Of a stretch of DNA of 64,000 bases, positions 8,752 to 19,100 are shown one piece after another; within the stretch, counting starts at the first letter, position 1; the number at the start of each line of letters is the position of its first letter. This DNA is from Corynebacterium sp. (GTDB lineage Bacteria; Actinomycetota; Actinomycetes; Mycobacteriales; Mycobacteriaceae). The DNA lies in NCBI RefSeq assembly GCF_030532965.1, contig NZ_JAUNKC010000001.1:214304-278303 (forward strand), written 5' to 3'. The notes beneath the pieces are model-generated. The model worked only from the letters and a program-made list of their open reading frames with translations, had not been told where the DNA came from and searched no databases. Position numbers and translations under genes: made by a program.

Positions 8752-11454
8752 TTACAGCTTTTCTATCTGCACCCCGCCGATGAGCATCAGCCGCACCTTG
8801 CCAGCGGAGCCGAAGTCAATCATCACCGAAGGATAGGGCCCGGCATTATCCACGCTCAAAACCGTTCCCAACCCGTATTTTGCATGGTTGACCCGATCGC
8901 CCGCGACGAGTTCCACATCGCTGCGATTCAGTGGTTTCTTCGGTATTCCCGAACGCTGGGTTGCCGGTTTGGACGAACCATAGCGGGAGCCGGAACCGCC
9001 GGAGAAATACCCCGATTGGCTCAGCCCGCCGTAGCTGTAGTCTTCACCCCACATCGAGGACGCAGTTGGTTCTTCCCGACGCCAATCAATCAGGTCGCTT
9101 GGGATGTCTTCCAAAAACCGCGACGCCGGGTTGGTCACCGCATTGCCCCACGACGAGCGCAGCATCGCCCGGGTGATATAGAGGGTTTTTCGGGCCCGCG
9201 TAATACCCACGTACGCTAGCCGACGTTCTTCCGCCAGCTCGCGCGGATTGCCCAGGGAGCGTAGGTGTGGGAATTGCCCATCTTCCCAGCCCAGTAGGAA
9301 TACCACCGGAAACTCCAAGCCTTTGGCGGTGTGCAACGTCATGAGTGTGACAACACCTTGGTCGTTCTCTGGGATCTGGTCGGCGTCGGCCACCAGCGAT
9401 ACCTTTTCTAAGAACGCCTGCAAAGATCCTGGTTGCGGCTCACCAATGTCGCGGGATAGGGCGATGTCGTCGCCTGATTCTGACTGCTCATAGGCCAATT
9501 GGTTCGCGGCTTCGGAACTAAATTCCCGAGCCACGGACACCAACTCGTTGAGGTTATCCAACCTGGCACCGTCCTGCGGGTCATTGCTCACTTCCAGCTC
9601 AGCCTTATAGCCGGTTGCATCCAAAATCCGCGACACCACTGCTCCGATGTCCGGTAGCCCGGTAACGTCATTGACCAGTTCGCGCGATTCGGCCCGCAGG
9701 TTATCCATCAATTCGACGAAACCAGCGACCGCGTTTTTGGCCCGGCCGCCGAGCATCGAAATCTCGCCCGCGCTGGCGTCGATAAGCGCTTGGCTGAAAC
9801 TCACGCCAGCATTGTCCACATGCAATTGGATAAACGCTAAAGCTCGGTCCCCGATCCCCCGGCGCGGCGTGTTAATAATGCGGCGGATCGACACTTCATC
9901 GTCGGGGTTATCGAGTACCCGCAGGTAGGCGATGATGTCGCGGATTTCCTTGCGCTCGTAAAATCGGGTGCCGCCAACAACTTTGTAGGGGATGCCGGTG
10001 CGAATGAAGACGTCTTCGACCGCGCGGGAGGAATTATTGGTGCGGTACATGACGGCGATGTCGCCGAAGTGTGTGCCGTCCTCTATCAGCTGATCGATCT
10101 CTTGTGCCACGAATCGTGCTTCGTCGTGTTCGTTGTCGGCGACGTATCCGATGATTTTGTTGCCAGCGCCTTGGTCGGTCCAGAGTTTCTTTTCGCGTCG
10201 GTTTTCGTTGTGGGCGATCACCGCGTTGGCTGCCGACAGGATTGTTTGGGTGGAACGGTAGTTTTGTTCCAGCATGATGGTGCGTGCCTGCGGGTAGTCG
10301 CGTTCGAACTCTTCGATGTTGCGGATCGTGGCACCCCGGAAGGCGTAGATCGACTGGTCGGAATCGCCGACAACGCATAATTCGGCGGCGTCTTCGCCGG
10401 TTCCGACAAGTTCGTTGATGAGGACGTATTGGGCGTGGTTGGTGTCCTGGTATTCGTCGATGAGGACGTGGCGGAATCTGCGCCGGTAATAGGCGGTGAC
10501 CTCCGGATGGCTGCGGAATATTGTCACTACCTCGCCGATGAGGTCATCGAAGTCGAGGGAATTAGCCGCCCGGAGTCGCTTTTGGTATTCCTGGTAGACC
10601 GAGGCGATCGCTTTATTGTATGGGTTGCGGGTGGTTTCGGCCTCCTCACGTGCGGAATCGGGGTCGATTAATTCGTTTTTCAGCGCCGAAATTCCGGTTG
10701 CAAACAGCCGTGGCGGAAATTTCTTTGGGTCTAATTCCAGGTCTTTGGCGATCATGGCCAACAGGCGTTTGGAATCGTCGGTGTCGTAGATGGTGAAATT
10801 GGTGTTTAGCCCGGGCACAAGGTGCGCTTGTTCCCGAAGCAGCCGCACACAGGTGGAGTGAAACGTTGCCACCCACATCCGGTTGGCGACGGGTCCGACC
10901 AGCCCGGTGACGCGTTCTCGCATTTCGGCGGCCGCCTTGTTGGTGAAGGTGATGGCGAGAATTTGGCCGGGGCTGACGCTTCGCTGACCCATGAGGTACG
11001 CGATGCGCCGTGTCAAAACGGCGGTTTTTCCGGAGCCTGCGCCAGCGATAATCAGAAGCGGGGTGCCGATGTGTTCCACCGCTTTGCGTTGTTCGGGGTT
11101 TAAACCGGCGATCAGTTCTTCGGCAGGCACGAGCGGGCTGCGCGGCAGGTTCGCTGGTTTAAACGGCGAATCCTGGGCGGGCGCGCCGACGTTCGGCGGG
11201 GTAACCGGATAGCTGGGTTGGTGCCATGACGCTTCGCTGTCGCGTGGTTCTTCCGGCGGTGGCGGGACGGCCGGAAATGGTTCTTCCGGTGCGGGTGGTT
11301 CTTCCGGCAGCGGTGGCTTTTCCGCCGCCATCGTTTCGGAGGGTTTCGGCGCGGTAGTGAATTCGCCGAATCCGCCTAATGCGGAGAAAAGGTCGGGCTG
11401 TTCGGCGGCAGAGTTGTTGTGTGGCAGGAATGGGGAGGCGCTGTTTTCACTCAT
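8752..11454 (-). CDS. pcrA: ATP-dependent DNA helicase UvrD1/PcrA
   Basis: A 900-residue superfamily 1A 3'-5' helicase acting in nucleotide-excision repair and transcription-coupled repair. Residues ~1-115 are a low-complexity extension rich in Pro and Glu with no catalytic motif. The motor then begins at LNPEQRKAV, with Walker A IAGAGSGKTAVLTRR, motif II LIDEYQDTN, motif III VVGDSDQSIYAFRGA, motif IV EQNYRS, motif V TLHTAKGLEF and motif VI ERRLAYVGITRA. The C-terminal ~50 residues (DRVNHAKYGLGTVLSV onward) look like the Tudor/KOW-type domain that binds RNA polymerase in PcrA and UvrD1. Placement beside the small chorismate mutase and pgi matches mycobacteria. Confidence 0.95.
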   Translation of the reverse strand: MSENSASPFLPHNNSAAEQPDLFSALGGFGEFTTAPKPSETMAAEKPPLPEEPPAPEEPFPAVPPPPEEPRDSEASWHQPSYPVTPPNVGAPAQDSPFKPANLPRSPLVPAEELIAGLNPEQRKAVEHIGTPLLIIAGAGSGKTAVLTRRIAYLMGQRSVSPGQILAITFTNKAAAEMRERVTGLVGPVANRMWVATFHSTCVRLLREQAHLVPGLNTNFTIYDTDDSKRLLAMIAKDLELDPKKFPPRLFATGISALKNELIDPDSAREEAETTRNPYNKAIASVYQEYQKRLRAANSLDFDDLIGEVVTIFRSHPEVTAYYRRRFRHVLIDEYQDTNHAQYVLINELVGTGEDAAELCVVGDSDQSIYAFRGATIRNIEEFERDYPQARTIMLEQNYRSTQTILSAANAVIAHNENRREKKLWTDQGAGNKIIGYVADNEHDEARFVAQEIDQLIEDGTHFGDIAVMYRTNNSSRAVEDVFIRTGIPYKVVGGTRFYERKEIRDIIAYLRVLDNPDDEVSIRRIINTPRRGIGDRALAFIQLHVDNAGVSFSQALIDASAGEISMLGGRAKNAVAGFVELMDNLRAESRELVNDVTGLPDIGAVVSRILDATGYKAELEVSNDPQDGARLDNLNELVSVAREFSSEAANQLAYEQSESGDDIALSRDIGEPQPGSLQAFLEKVSLVADADQIPENDQGVVTLMTLHTAKGLEFPVVFLLGWEDGQFPHLRSLGNPRELAEERRLAYVGITRARKTLYITRAMLRSSWGNAVTNPASRFLEDIPSDLIDWRREEPTASSMWGEDYSYGGLSQSGYFSGGSGSRYGSSKPATQRSGIPKKPLNRSDVELVAGDRVNHAKYGLGTVLSVDNAGPYPSVMIDFGSAGKVRLMLIGGVQIEKL

Positions 11455-11603
11455 GGTTCTTCCAACTTACAACGTCGCCCTGACATGAGCGGCTAACACC
11501 TCTGAAGTTCTCGTTGTGCCAGCTAAAAATCTGGTGTTCGTACTCCCCCTAACTGGTTGAATGCGCTACCTGATCGTAGGTGAATTCTGGCACAATAACA
11601 GCC

Positions 11604-11921
11604 ATGAGCACTGATGCGCAGCCCTTGCCGGAAAACTTTGATATTCGGTCCCCATCGGGCACCGACGATCCGTTGTCGGATGCAGAAATCCAGCAATATC
11701 GGGAAGAAATCAATCGGTTGGATCGGGTTATTTTGGACGCCGTTAAACGCCGTACGGAGATCTCGAAGGCGATTGGTAAAACCCGGATGTCCTCCGGTGG
11801 CACGAGGTTGGTGCACACCCGCGAGGTTGCGATTATCAATCAGTTTCGGGAGGAATTGGGCGACGAAGGCCCCGGCTTGGCGCAGATTCTGCTGCGAATG
11901 GGGCGCGGCCGGTTAGGCTAA
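11604..11921 (+). CDS. AroQ-delta-type chorismate mutase (small intracellular)
   Basis: The enzyme converts chorismate to prephenate for Phe and Tyr synthesis. The 105-residue product has the AroQ helices with the pattern YREEINRLDRVILDAVKRR, TEISKAIGKTRM and SGGTRLVHTREVAII. It ends in LLRMGRGRLG, the conserved tail with which the M. tuberculosis enzyme (Rv0948c) docks on DAHP synthase and is activated. Activity here therefore probably depends on DAHP synthase. ATG 11604 is preferred. An in-frame GTG at 11580 would add eight poorly conserved residues. It is divergent from uvrD1 and followed by pgi. Confidence 0.92.
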   Translation: MSTDAQPLPENFDIRSPSGTDDPLSDAEIQQYREEINRLDRVILDAVKRRTEISKAIGKTRMSSGGTRLVHTREVAIINQFREELGDEGPGLAQILLRMGRGRLG

Positions 11922-12112
11922 CATTCGTCCGCCCCACCGTTGGCTGTGGTTGATCCCACATGCCACGTCCTGGGCAGGGAAAACTATGGCCTTTGCCACC
12001 TTGCGAAGTTCTGCGCCGGAAACTGGCGGCATAATTGACTACCGTTAGAAGAGGTTTGTGGTTTCTTACGGCCACGTACGCACCGTTGTTTAGAAATGGA
12101 GATTCTTTCACT

Positions 12113-13753
12113 ATGTCCCTCGACATCACTTCAACTCCCCAATGGCACAAGGTTGTGCAAGCGCAGAAGCAACTGAGCACCACCACGTTGCGTGATCTTT
12201 TTGCAGCTGATCCTGATCGTGCGACGAAATACAGCCTGGATGCCGCAGGGTTGCATGTTGATCTCTCCAAAAATTTGCTTGACGACGCCACCCGCGCGGC
12301 GTTGGTGGAGCTCGCGCAGGCGGCCCAGCTCCCTGACCGCATCGAAGACATGTACAGCGGTGTTCACATAAACGACACTGAAGATCGAGCTGTTCTCCAC
12401 ACCGCCCTGAGGTTGCCGGTGAGCGCCGATTTGGTAGTTGATGGTCAAGACGTCGCCGCCGATGTTCATGAGGTGCTTGGTCGGATGCGGGATTTCGCAA
12501 CCGCCCTGCGTTCCGGTTCGTGGCTTGGCTACACCGGTCGCACCATTAAGACCGTGGTGAACATCGGTATCGGTGGTTCCGATCTTGGCCCAGCAATGGC
12601 GGTCAAGGCGCTGCGTGCTTATGCCACCGCGGGTATCTCCGCGAAGTTTGTGTCCAATGTCGACCCGGCAGATATGGTGTCTGTTTTGGATGAGTGCGAT
12701 CCAGAATCGACACTTTTTGTGGTGGCTTCCAAGACGTTCACCACCCAGGAAACCCTCGCGAATGCCCACGCGGCGAAGCGCTGGTTGGTGGAAAAGCTCG
12801 GTTCGGAAGATGCGGTGGCGAAGCACTTCGTGGCGGTTTCGACCAATGCAGAAAAAGTTGCGGAGTTCGGTATCGATACCAAGAACATGTTTGGGTTCTG
12901 GGAATGGGTAGGCGGCCGCTATTCGGTGGATTCCGCCATCGGTTTGTCGCTCATGGCTGTCATTGGGCCTATGGATTTCATGCGGTTTTTGGAGGGTTTC
13001 CACGCCATGGATGTCCATTTCCGCACCGCCGACCTGGAAAAGAACATCCCAGTCCTCATGGGCCTTTTGGGAGTGTTATATAACGACTTTTTCGGTGCAG
13101 AAACCCACGCGGTTCTCCCCTATTCCGAGGACCTCGGTCGGTTCCCGGCCTATCTGCAACAGTTGACGATGGAGTCCAACGGCAAGTCCGTACGCCACGA
13201 CGGCAGCCCAGTGACCTGCGGCACCGGCGAGATTTACTGGGGTGAACCGGGAACCAACGGTCAGCATGCGTTCTTCCAGTTGATGCACCAGGGTACGAAA
13301 CTCATTCCGGCGGACTTCATTGGTTTTGCCCGTCCAAAGCAGGATTTACCCACCGCTGACGGAACCGGCAGCATGCACGATCTACTGATGAGCAATTTCT
13401 TTGCCCAGACCAAGGTGCTCGCCTTCGGCAAGACCGCCGAAGAAATCGCCGCCGAGGGCGTGGCGGAAGAATTGGTGAATCATAAGGTCATGCCGGGCAA
13501 TCGCCCGACCACCACCATCCTTGCCGAAGAACTCACCCCAGCCGTGCTCGGCGCTTTGATCGCGCTGTACGAGCACATCACCTTCGTTCAGGGTGTCATT
13601 TGGGACGTGAATTCCTTCGACCAGTGGGGCGTGGAGCTGGGCAAGCAGCAAGCCAATGATTTGGCCCCTGCGGTTTCCGGCGCCGAAGATGTCAATTCCG
13701 GTGACGGCTCCACCGATGAGCTGATTAAGTGGTTCCGCGCTCACCGGAACTAA
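12113..13753 (+). CDS. pgi: Glucose-6-phosphate isomerase
   Basis: Pgi interconverts glucose-6-phosphate and fructose-6-phosphate. The 546-residue protein shows the phosphate-binding and signature segments [40 protein letters not shown] (PGI signature 1), MESNGKSV and [18 protein letters not shown], and the C-terminal [13 protein letters not shown] 12113 is chosen because it has a GGAG box about 11 bases upstream and gives the family N-terminus; in-frame codons further upstream encode unconserved sequence. Expression ends at a long perfect hairpin shared with the convergent esterase gene. Confidence 0.96.
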   Translation: MSLDITSTPQWHKVVQAQKQLSTTTLRDLFAADPDRATKYSLDAAGLHVDLSKNLLDDATRAALVELAQAAQLPDRIEDMYSGVHINDTEDRAVLHTALRLPVSADLVVDGQDVAADVHEVLGRMRDFATALRSGSWLGYTGRTIKTVVNIGIGGSDLGPAMAVKALRAYATAGISAKFVSNVDPADMVSVLDECDPESTLFVVASKTFTTQETLANAHAAKRWLVEKLGSEDAVAKHFVAVSTNAEKVAEFGIDTKNMFGFWEWVGGRYSVDSAIGLSLMAVIGPMDFMRFLEGFHAMDVHFRTADLEKNIPVLMGLLGVLYNDFFGAETHAVLPYSEDLGRFPAYLQQLTMESNGKSVRHDGSPVTCGTGEIYWGEPGTNGQHAFFQLMHQGTKLIPADFIGFARPKQDLPTADGTGSMHDLLMSNFFAQTKVLAFGKTAEEIAAEGVAEELVNHKVMPGNRPTTTILAEELTPAVLGALIALYEHITFVQGVIWDVNSFDQWGVELGKQQANDLAPAVSGAEDVNSGDGSTDELIKWFRAHRN

Positions 13754-13762
13754 TCACGCAAT

Positions 13763-13811
13763 CGCACTGGTGGCAGTCTGCTAATGTCCTGAGCAGGCTG
13801 CCACCAGTGCG
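13763..13811. terminator. Bidirectional hairpin between pgi and the convergent esterase
   Basis: A perfect 14-bp stem, CGCACTGGTGGCAG (13763-13776) with CTGCCACCAGTGCG (13798-13811). The loop holds an inner CTGCT/AGCAG stem. There is no strong T-run on either side, so its efficiency is uncertain. Confidence 0.7.
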
Positions 13812-14759
13812 TTAGTGCAGATAACTCCGGATGGCTGTAAGAAGCGAATCCCTAAACGCGATCATGCGGCTGTTAGCTGGGTTTAAAATATCGGCACCGT
13901 GATACATTCCCGGTACTGTCACTAATTCGCATTCCGGTAGCCGCATCGCATAAGCCACGTCTTCGTCATAGAACAGGTCGAGGGTTCCAACCCCTATCCA
14001 TGTCGGCGGCATTGCGTGGAGATCATCGCGACGCGCTGGTACCGCATAGGTGCCGGTTGAATCGTGGTTTCTGTTCGCCCCCAGGTAGCAGCGCCACCCG
14101 TAGCGGTTCGCGCTTGGCCACCACAGAGGTGCGAATGAGTTCTTCCCCGGGGTGCTGCCGGTCATGTCATCCAGCATTGGGTATATCAACGCCTGGAAAT
14201 CGATGGTGATGGTGGTGTCAACCGCCCGGTGGACCACCGCCGCAGCCAGGCCACCACCAGCGGAGCTACCCGCGATGATAATCTTGCTGGGGTTGTGGGA
14301 GTGTATCCACTGAAGTGCCGCGTAGCAATCATCAAGGGGAATCGGATAGGGGTGTTCCGGGGCGAGCCGATAGTCCACGCTTACAATCACGCAGCCTAAA
14401 TCCCGCGCCATTTCCGAGCAATAGGCATGATCGACCGCTGCCCGCCCCATGATGAAACCGCCACCGTGGATCCATAGCACCACCGGCGAACCGGACATTG
14501 CCACAGGAACCGATTCCGGGGTGTATTGGGTTACGGTGATTTCTGCCCCGACGCTATTGATCGCATGCTCGGTCAGCTGCACGTGTGGGATCGGTTCGGT
14601 GGCGGCGTTTCGAAATCTTCGAAAATACCACAACCCCCAGCGGTTATGTGGCTGGATTAGTTCGCGGCAGGCCGGGTGGCGCAATTCCGGCGGAATGCGT
14701 GAAAGTACCTGGTGTCGTTGGATAACAAACTGGCAGAAACGCCAGATAAAAAGAAACAT
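13812..14759 (-). CDS. Alpha/beta-hydrolase fold esterase, hormone-sensitive-lipase family
   Basis: The 315-residue protein has the HSL-family oxyanion motif HGGGF (in VLWIHGGGFIMG, ~residues 94-105) and the nucleophile elbow GSSAGG around residue 165. Later come a catalytic Asp in GTLDLFYDE and His in VPGMYHGADI. It should hydrolyse short-chain carboxylic esters; the physiological substrate is unknown. The N-terminal ~20 residues (FLFIWRFCQFVIQRHQV) are hydrophobic/amphipathic and may anchor it to the membrane. It is the last gene of a minus-strand run lhr - yccF-like - nei2, 12 bases after nei2, so it may be co-transcribed with the repair genes. Confidence 0.9.
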   Translation of the reverse strand: MFLFIWRFCQFVIQRHQVLSRIPPELRHPACRELIQPHNRWGLWYFRRFRNAATEPIPHVQLTEHAINSVGAEITVTQYTPESVPVAMSGSPVVLWIHGGGFIMGRAAVDHAYCSEMARDLGCVIVSVDYRLAPEHPYPIPLDDCYAALQWIHSHNPSKIIIAGSSAGGGLAAAVVHRAVDTTITIDFQALIYPMLDDMTGSTPGKNSFAPLWWPSANRYGWRCYLGANRNHDSTGTYAVPARRDDLHAMPPTWIGVGTLDLFYDEDVAYAMRLPECELVTVPGMYHGADILNPANSRMIAFRDSLLTAIRSYLH

Positions 14760-14771
14760 GATCTCGCTCGC

Positions 14772-15596
14772 CTACAGGTCGGCTGGTCCTAAACCCTGTT
14801 GCGGTTGGCAATGAGGGCACCACCAGATGATGCGTTCAAGATCGTTATAATCCCCGCCCAATTCGCCTTTCTTGATGCTGGTGCCGCATCGGCGGCAAGG
14901 TTTTCCGTTTCGGCCGAACACATAGGCGGATTCCCCTGCCCGCCGAACCCCGGTCGTCACCCTAAGCGGCGACATTCGGTTGGCCCACATGAGCTTCCGC
15001 CCGATGCCAAGCACCGCAGCGACATCGGTATCCGCCACCACGGTGGCGGGATGGATGCCCGCGATGAAACAGATTTCTGCCCGATATTCATTTCCAATGC
15101 CCGCCACGTTGCGTTGATCCAACAGCGCGGTTCCGATCGTCCGGTCCGGGACGGCCGTGATGCGTCGTAACGCTTCGGCGGCACCGGAGTCCGGCCAGTC
15201 CGGGCTCAAAATATCCGGCCCGAGATGCGCGATGTGGTTGGCGTATTCTATGGCGGGAAAGACCCGAACGAAGCCTAAGGAATGACCCACCAATTCGATC
15301 GGGCCTGCCGCATCAGCCAAGCGCAACACCACCCGCGCCGTGTGGCCGGGCTTGCGCCACTTCGCGCCAAGCCGGTGCATCGACCACGACCCTTCCATTT
15401 TCAGGTGCGTGTGCAAGATGGTCGACCCAAACTGCATGAAGAGGTGCTTGCCATAAGGCCACACCCGGGTACAGGTGGTGGCGGTGAAGTCAACTGTGGC
15501 AAATCGGGGTACCCGAATGTCGGTGCCTAGGACTTCTCGCCCCACCATGAATTGCAGCCGGTGCGCGAGTTGAAAAATTGAATCGCCTTCGGGCAT
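14772..15596 (-). CDS. Fpg/Nei-family DNA glycosylase, Nei2-like endonuclease VIII
   Basis: A bifunctional glycosylase/AP lyase that removes oxidised bases. The start MPEGDSIFQLAHRL at 15596 gives the obligatory catalytic Pro2 and Glu3; a longer reading frame to 15809 would bury them, so ATG 15596 is preferred. The 274-residue protein has the H2TH region (AVPDRTIGTALLDQRNVAGIGNEYRAE) and a C-terminal zinc finger with CRRC and CPHC pairs. MPEGD followed by an aliphatic/aromatic residue is characteristic of the Nei2 branch (M. tuberculosis Rv3297). As in mycobacteria it lies next to lhr, here separated by a YccF-type gene. Confidence 0.92.
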   Translation of the reverse strand: MPEGDSIFQLAHRLQFMVGREVLGTDIRVPRFATVDFTATTCTRVWPYGKHLFMQFGSTILHTHLKMEGSWSMHRLGAKWRKPGHTARVVLRLADAAGPIELVGHSLGFVRVFPAIEYANHIAHLGPDILSPDWPDSGAAEALRRITAVPDRTIGTALLDQRNVAGIGNEYRAEICFIAGIHPATVVADTDVAAVLGIGRKLMWANRMSPLRVTTGVRRAGESAYVFGRNGKPCRRCGTSIKKGELGGDYNDLERIIWWCPHCQPQQGLGPADL

Positions 15597-15613
15597 TGCG
15601 TCGCCGGTGACCC

Positions 15614-16027
15614 CTACATCGACACCATCGGCCGGTAGCCGAATGGGATGGCGTCGGACGGCACGATCCGCTTGCCGAATGGGAAACAGGTCACCGGAAT
15701 CATCTTGATATTGGCGATCGCCAAGGGAATACCAATGATGGTAATGGCTTGCATGGCTGCCGTGACCACATGTCCTATGGCCAGCCACAACCCGGCGACC
15801 AAGAACCACACAATATTTCCGATGCTTGACGCCCCGCTAACTCCGGTGGCGGGCTCCACCACCGTGCGGCCGAACGGCCAGAGCGCATAACTAGCCATGC
15901 GGAAACTTGCCACCCCGAAAGGGATGGTCACGATAAAGACGCAGGCAATTAACCCGAAAAGAAAATACCCAAAGGCCAATGCTAACCCCGCGAACAGGAA
16001 CCAGATCACATTCAAAATAAGATTCAT
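15614..16027 (-). CDS. YccF-domain inner membrane protein
   Basis: The 137-residue protein contains two copies of the YccF repeat, each a hydrophobic helix pair: NLILNVIWFLFAGLALAFGY with IPFGVASFRMASYALWPFGR, then GNIVWFLVAGLWLAIGHVV with IPLAIANIKMIPVTCFPFGK. The family function is unknown. ATG 16027 is preferred over an upstream TTG at 16045. It sits between lhr and nei2, 17 bases upstream of nei2, and probably shares their transcript. Confidence 0.88.
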   Translation of the reverse strand: MNLILNVIWFLFAGLALAFGYFLFGLIACVFIVTIPFGVASFRMASYALWPFGRTVVEPATGVSGASSIGNIVWFLVAGLWLAIGHVVTAAMQAITIIGIPLAIANIKMIPVTCFPFGKRIVPSDAIPFGYRPMVSM

Positions 16028-16148
16028 GTACCCCAGAGTAACCAATCACATGGTTTCTGGCCGATAGAGTTACCAGATCTTGATTGATCCGCACCAATAT
16101 CTACAACAACAGGCCAATCGGGAACAGTATCGCCTCAAAAATCGTCCG

Positions 16149-19100
16149 TTACCGCCGATACCGGTTCGTCCACCGCGACGACTGGGTTGACCGTGCTTCG
16201 GTTTCCGGCGGCAGATCGGCCAAAGCCTCGGAGAGGCTGCGGCCACGGGTCTTGTCCGTCCCCTGTACGACCGGGCTGATCGTGATCCCCCGGGGCGTGA
16301 TGTGGGCACCGGTGGATCGGAAAGCGTCGACAAGTAAGGAGGTTAGCGCAGGTTCCCCGTTGATCTTTTCAATGGTCAGCCTGCTGCGCACCCCGGCGGC
16401 AAGCGCCGAAACAATCACCGACACCGTATCCGTTATCCCGGCTGGCGGCGGAAAAACCGTGAGGTTCTTCCCACCGCGCGTGAGGTGGGCGATGAGCACG
16501 CCGTCGCACAGCACGACCAGCGCACCGGCAGCACGGGTGGGGCCTTTCATCGGCCACGGAACCGCCGCACCGTACGGGTTAGCCGGGTCGCAGGCGGCTA
16601 AAACATAGCTGTCCGGTTCGGTGGTTCCCGACGGCCAGCCGGTCACGTCCGGGCTATCGGTTAGTGCCCGCAACCGGTCGATAACCGCCGGGGTGGAAAA
16701 CTGCGCCGCACCCAGATCTTCGATGAAATGCCCCCGCATCGCACGGCCTGCTTCCTCAAAGCGGGATAACACCTTATAGGCCAACGCAAAACCGCCGACT
16801 ACCTCCTCGGACGTAACGGCACCCCGTGTGACCACCCCGTAGCGTTCAAGTAGGCATTCTGCCTGAATCAACGACCGCGCAGTCGCATTGGTGTCGGCGG
16901 AAGGCGTCATCGACCACCGCCCCACCATGTCAGGCGGGCAGCTATTAGCCACCGTAACCGGCACCCGCCCTAATCCGGCCCCCATCCGGCGGAAACCACG
17001 GCTGCGGGAACGGTGAGGCTTACGCTTCGCCCGATGCGCAGTATTAGCACCGCTAGCCAACCGGGCCCGCACCGGCGCGAAACTATCCGGAGAAATCGCA
17101 CCCTGTTCAAATAACCCCCACATCGCCTCCCGCAGATGTGTTTCCGAACGATCACCACCTATAACCGACGCTTGCACGGCGGAATACAGGTGCGCGCCCC
17201 CTAAGCCAATCTGCGCCAGAATCTGTTGCTGCACCTGTGACAGCGTGCGGTTTTCGTCGTGCGGCGGCTCGGCATCCGGAACGTCGATCAGCTCGGCGGC
17301 GAACTCGGTAGGCAAAAGCTTCACCCACGGATCTCCGGCACCAGCTATGCCACAACCAACGATGACGACCTCGCCATTATGGGTTAATTCGTCCAAATCA
17401 GCTGGGTTGTAGTTTCGCACCCGGGCAGGCAAAATGACCTCCTCCCAGGCGCTTGCCGGCAACGCAACACCGGCTAGCTGTTCAATCACCTGATACACCC
17501 CATCGGCACCGCTCAACTGGGGGTTGCGGCCAACCGCAGCTACATGCTGCCACTCGGTAAGAAACCGCGCATAGGCCGCGTGCGACACTGGCTGTGCCTG
17601 AGCCCGCGCCGCCGCCAAAGACTTCGACCGAATCAGTTTCAACACATCCGTGGCCACGTACTCCGTTTCGGTTATCCCGTGTCGATACTGCCCCGCCTGC
17701 GCCACCCCAGCGTCGCACAACGCGGTCAACGTACTGTGTGCCACCCCGGCAGGCAGTCCAAACGCGGCGCAGACCTCATGCAACGTCACCGGGCCGCGGG
17801 TACGCAACCACCGGGACACCAATTGGTGAACCGCATCAGTGATCGTCTCAACCTGCGCGAACACCCCAGCCGGAACTGGGATTCCCAAACCATCGCGCAG
17901 CAATGCCGCATCAAGGCTTTGGGCTATGTGCTCCTTCCCGGCAATCCGAACCCGCATCACCCGGGAAGTGGCCAGAAGTGCGGCCAGGTCGACGTCGAAA
18001 AGCACATGTTCGGCTAGCTTTTCGACGCTTATCGGCCCCAGCACCCGCAAGGCGTCGATAAGCGCCTCGTTATCCCGCGCCCGCCGGTCGGGGGTCACCC
18101 GCCGCAACTGCGCATCCACTTCCGCGATGATTTCCGGATCAAGAAGATCCCGTAACCCCTCCGAACCCAAAAGCTGCGCCAACAAACTCGGATCCAGAGC
18201 CAAGGCCGCAGCCCGTTTTTCCGCCAGCGGGCTATCGCCCTGATACATAAACGCGCCGGTGTAATTAAACATGATCGACGAAGCAAACGGCGACGGCTGC
18301 TCAGTAGTAACCTCCACAACCGACACCCGGCGCGCCCGAAGATCCGCCAGCACCTCCGCCAATGCCGGAACGTCGTACACATCCTGAATGCATTCGCGCA
18401 CCGTTTCCAAAATGATGGGGAACTTCGGATACTTTTTCGCCACATCCAACAATTGGGACGCCCGCTGCCGCTGCTGCCACAACGGTGCCCGCTTACCGGG
18501 ATTCTTCCGGGGCAATAACAACGCCCGCGCCGCGCATTCCCGGAACCGGGAGGCAAATAACGCCGAATTTCCCACCTGGTTAGCAACAATGTCGGAAATT
18601 TCCGCCGGATCTATGTCGAATAATTCCGCGCCGGGTATCTGCTCTGCCTCCGGTAGCCGCAAAATTATGCCGTCGTCTGCGGATACCGGCTGCGCGTCCA
18701 GGCCCGTTTCTTCGGAAATCTTCGCGCCCACCGCCAACGCCCACGCGGCGTTCACACCGCGACCGAACGGGCTGTGCAGGACGATGCGCCAGTCGCCTAC
18801 CTCGTCCCTAAACCGCTCCAACACGAGGGTTTTTTCGTCCGGAACCACCCCGGTTGCCTGTTGTTGCTCGGCGATAAACCGCACCAGATTATCCCGTGCG
18901 TAATCGGTGAGGCGATCGATCGTCGCCACCGCCTCGGCCGGGTTGTGGGCAACTGCCCGCCGGAATTGTCCAATTGCCTTTCCTAACTCCGCCGGGCGTC
19001 CCACCTGGTCCCCGATCCAGAACGGTAATCGTCCCGCATGCCCTGGGGCGGGGCTCACCAGTACCTGATCCCTGGTGATCTCCTCGATCCGCCAGCTACT

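Noticed and set aside
12131-13018. Minus-strand open frame (295 codons) opposite pgi
   Set aside because: Shadow of the pgi coding sequence with no ribosome-binding site or domain.
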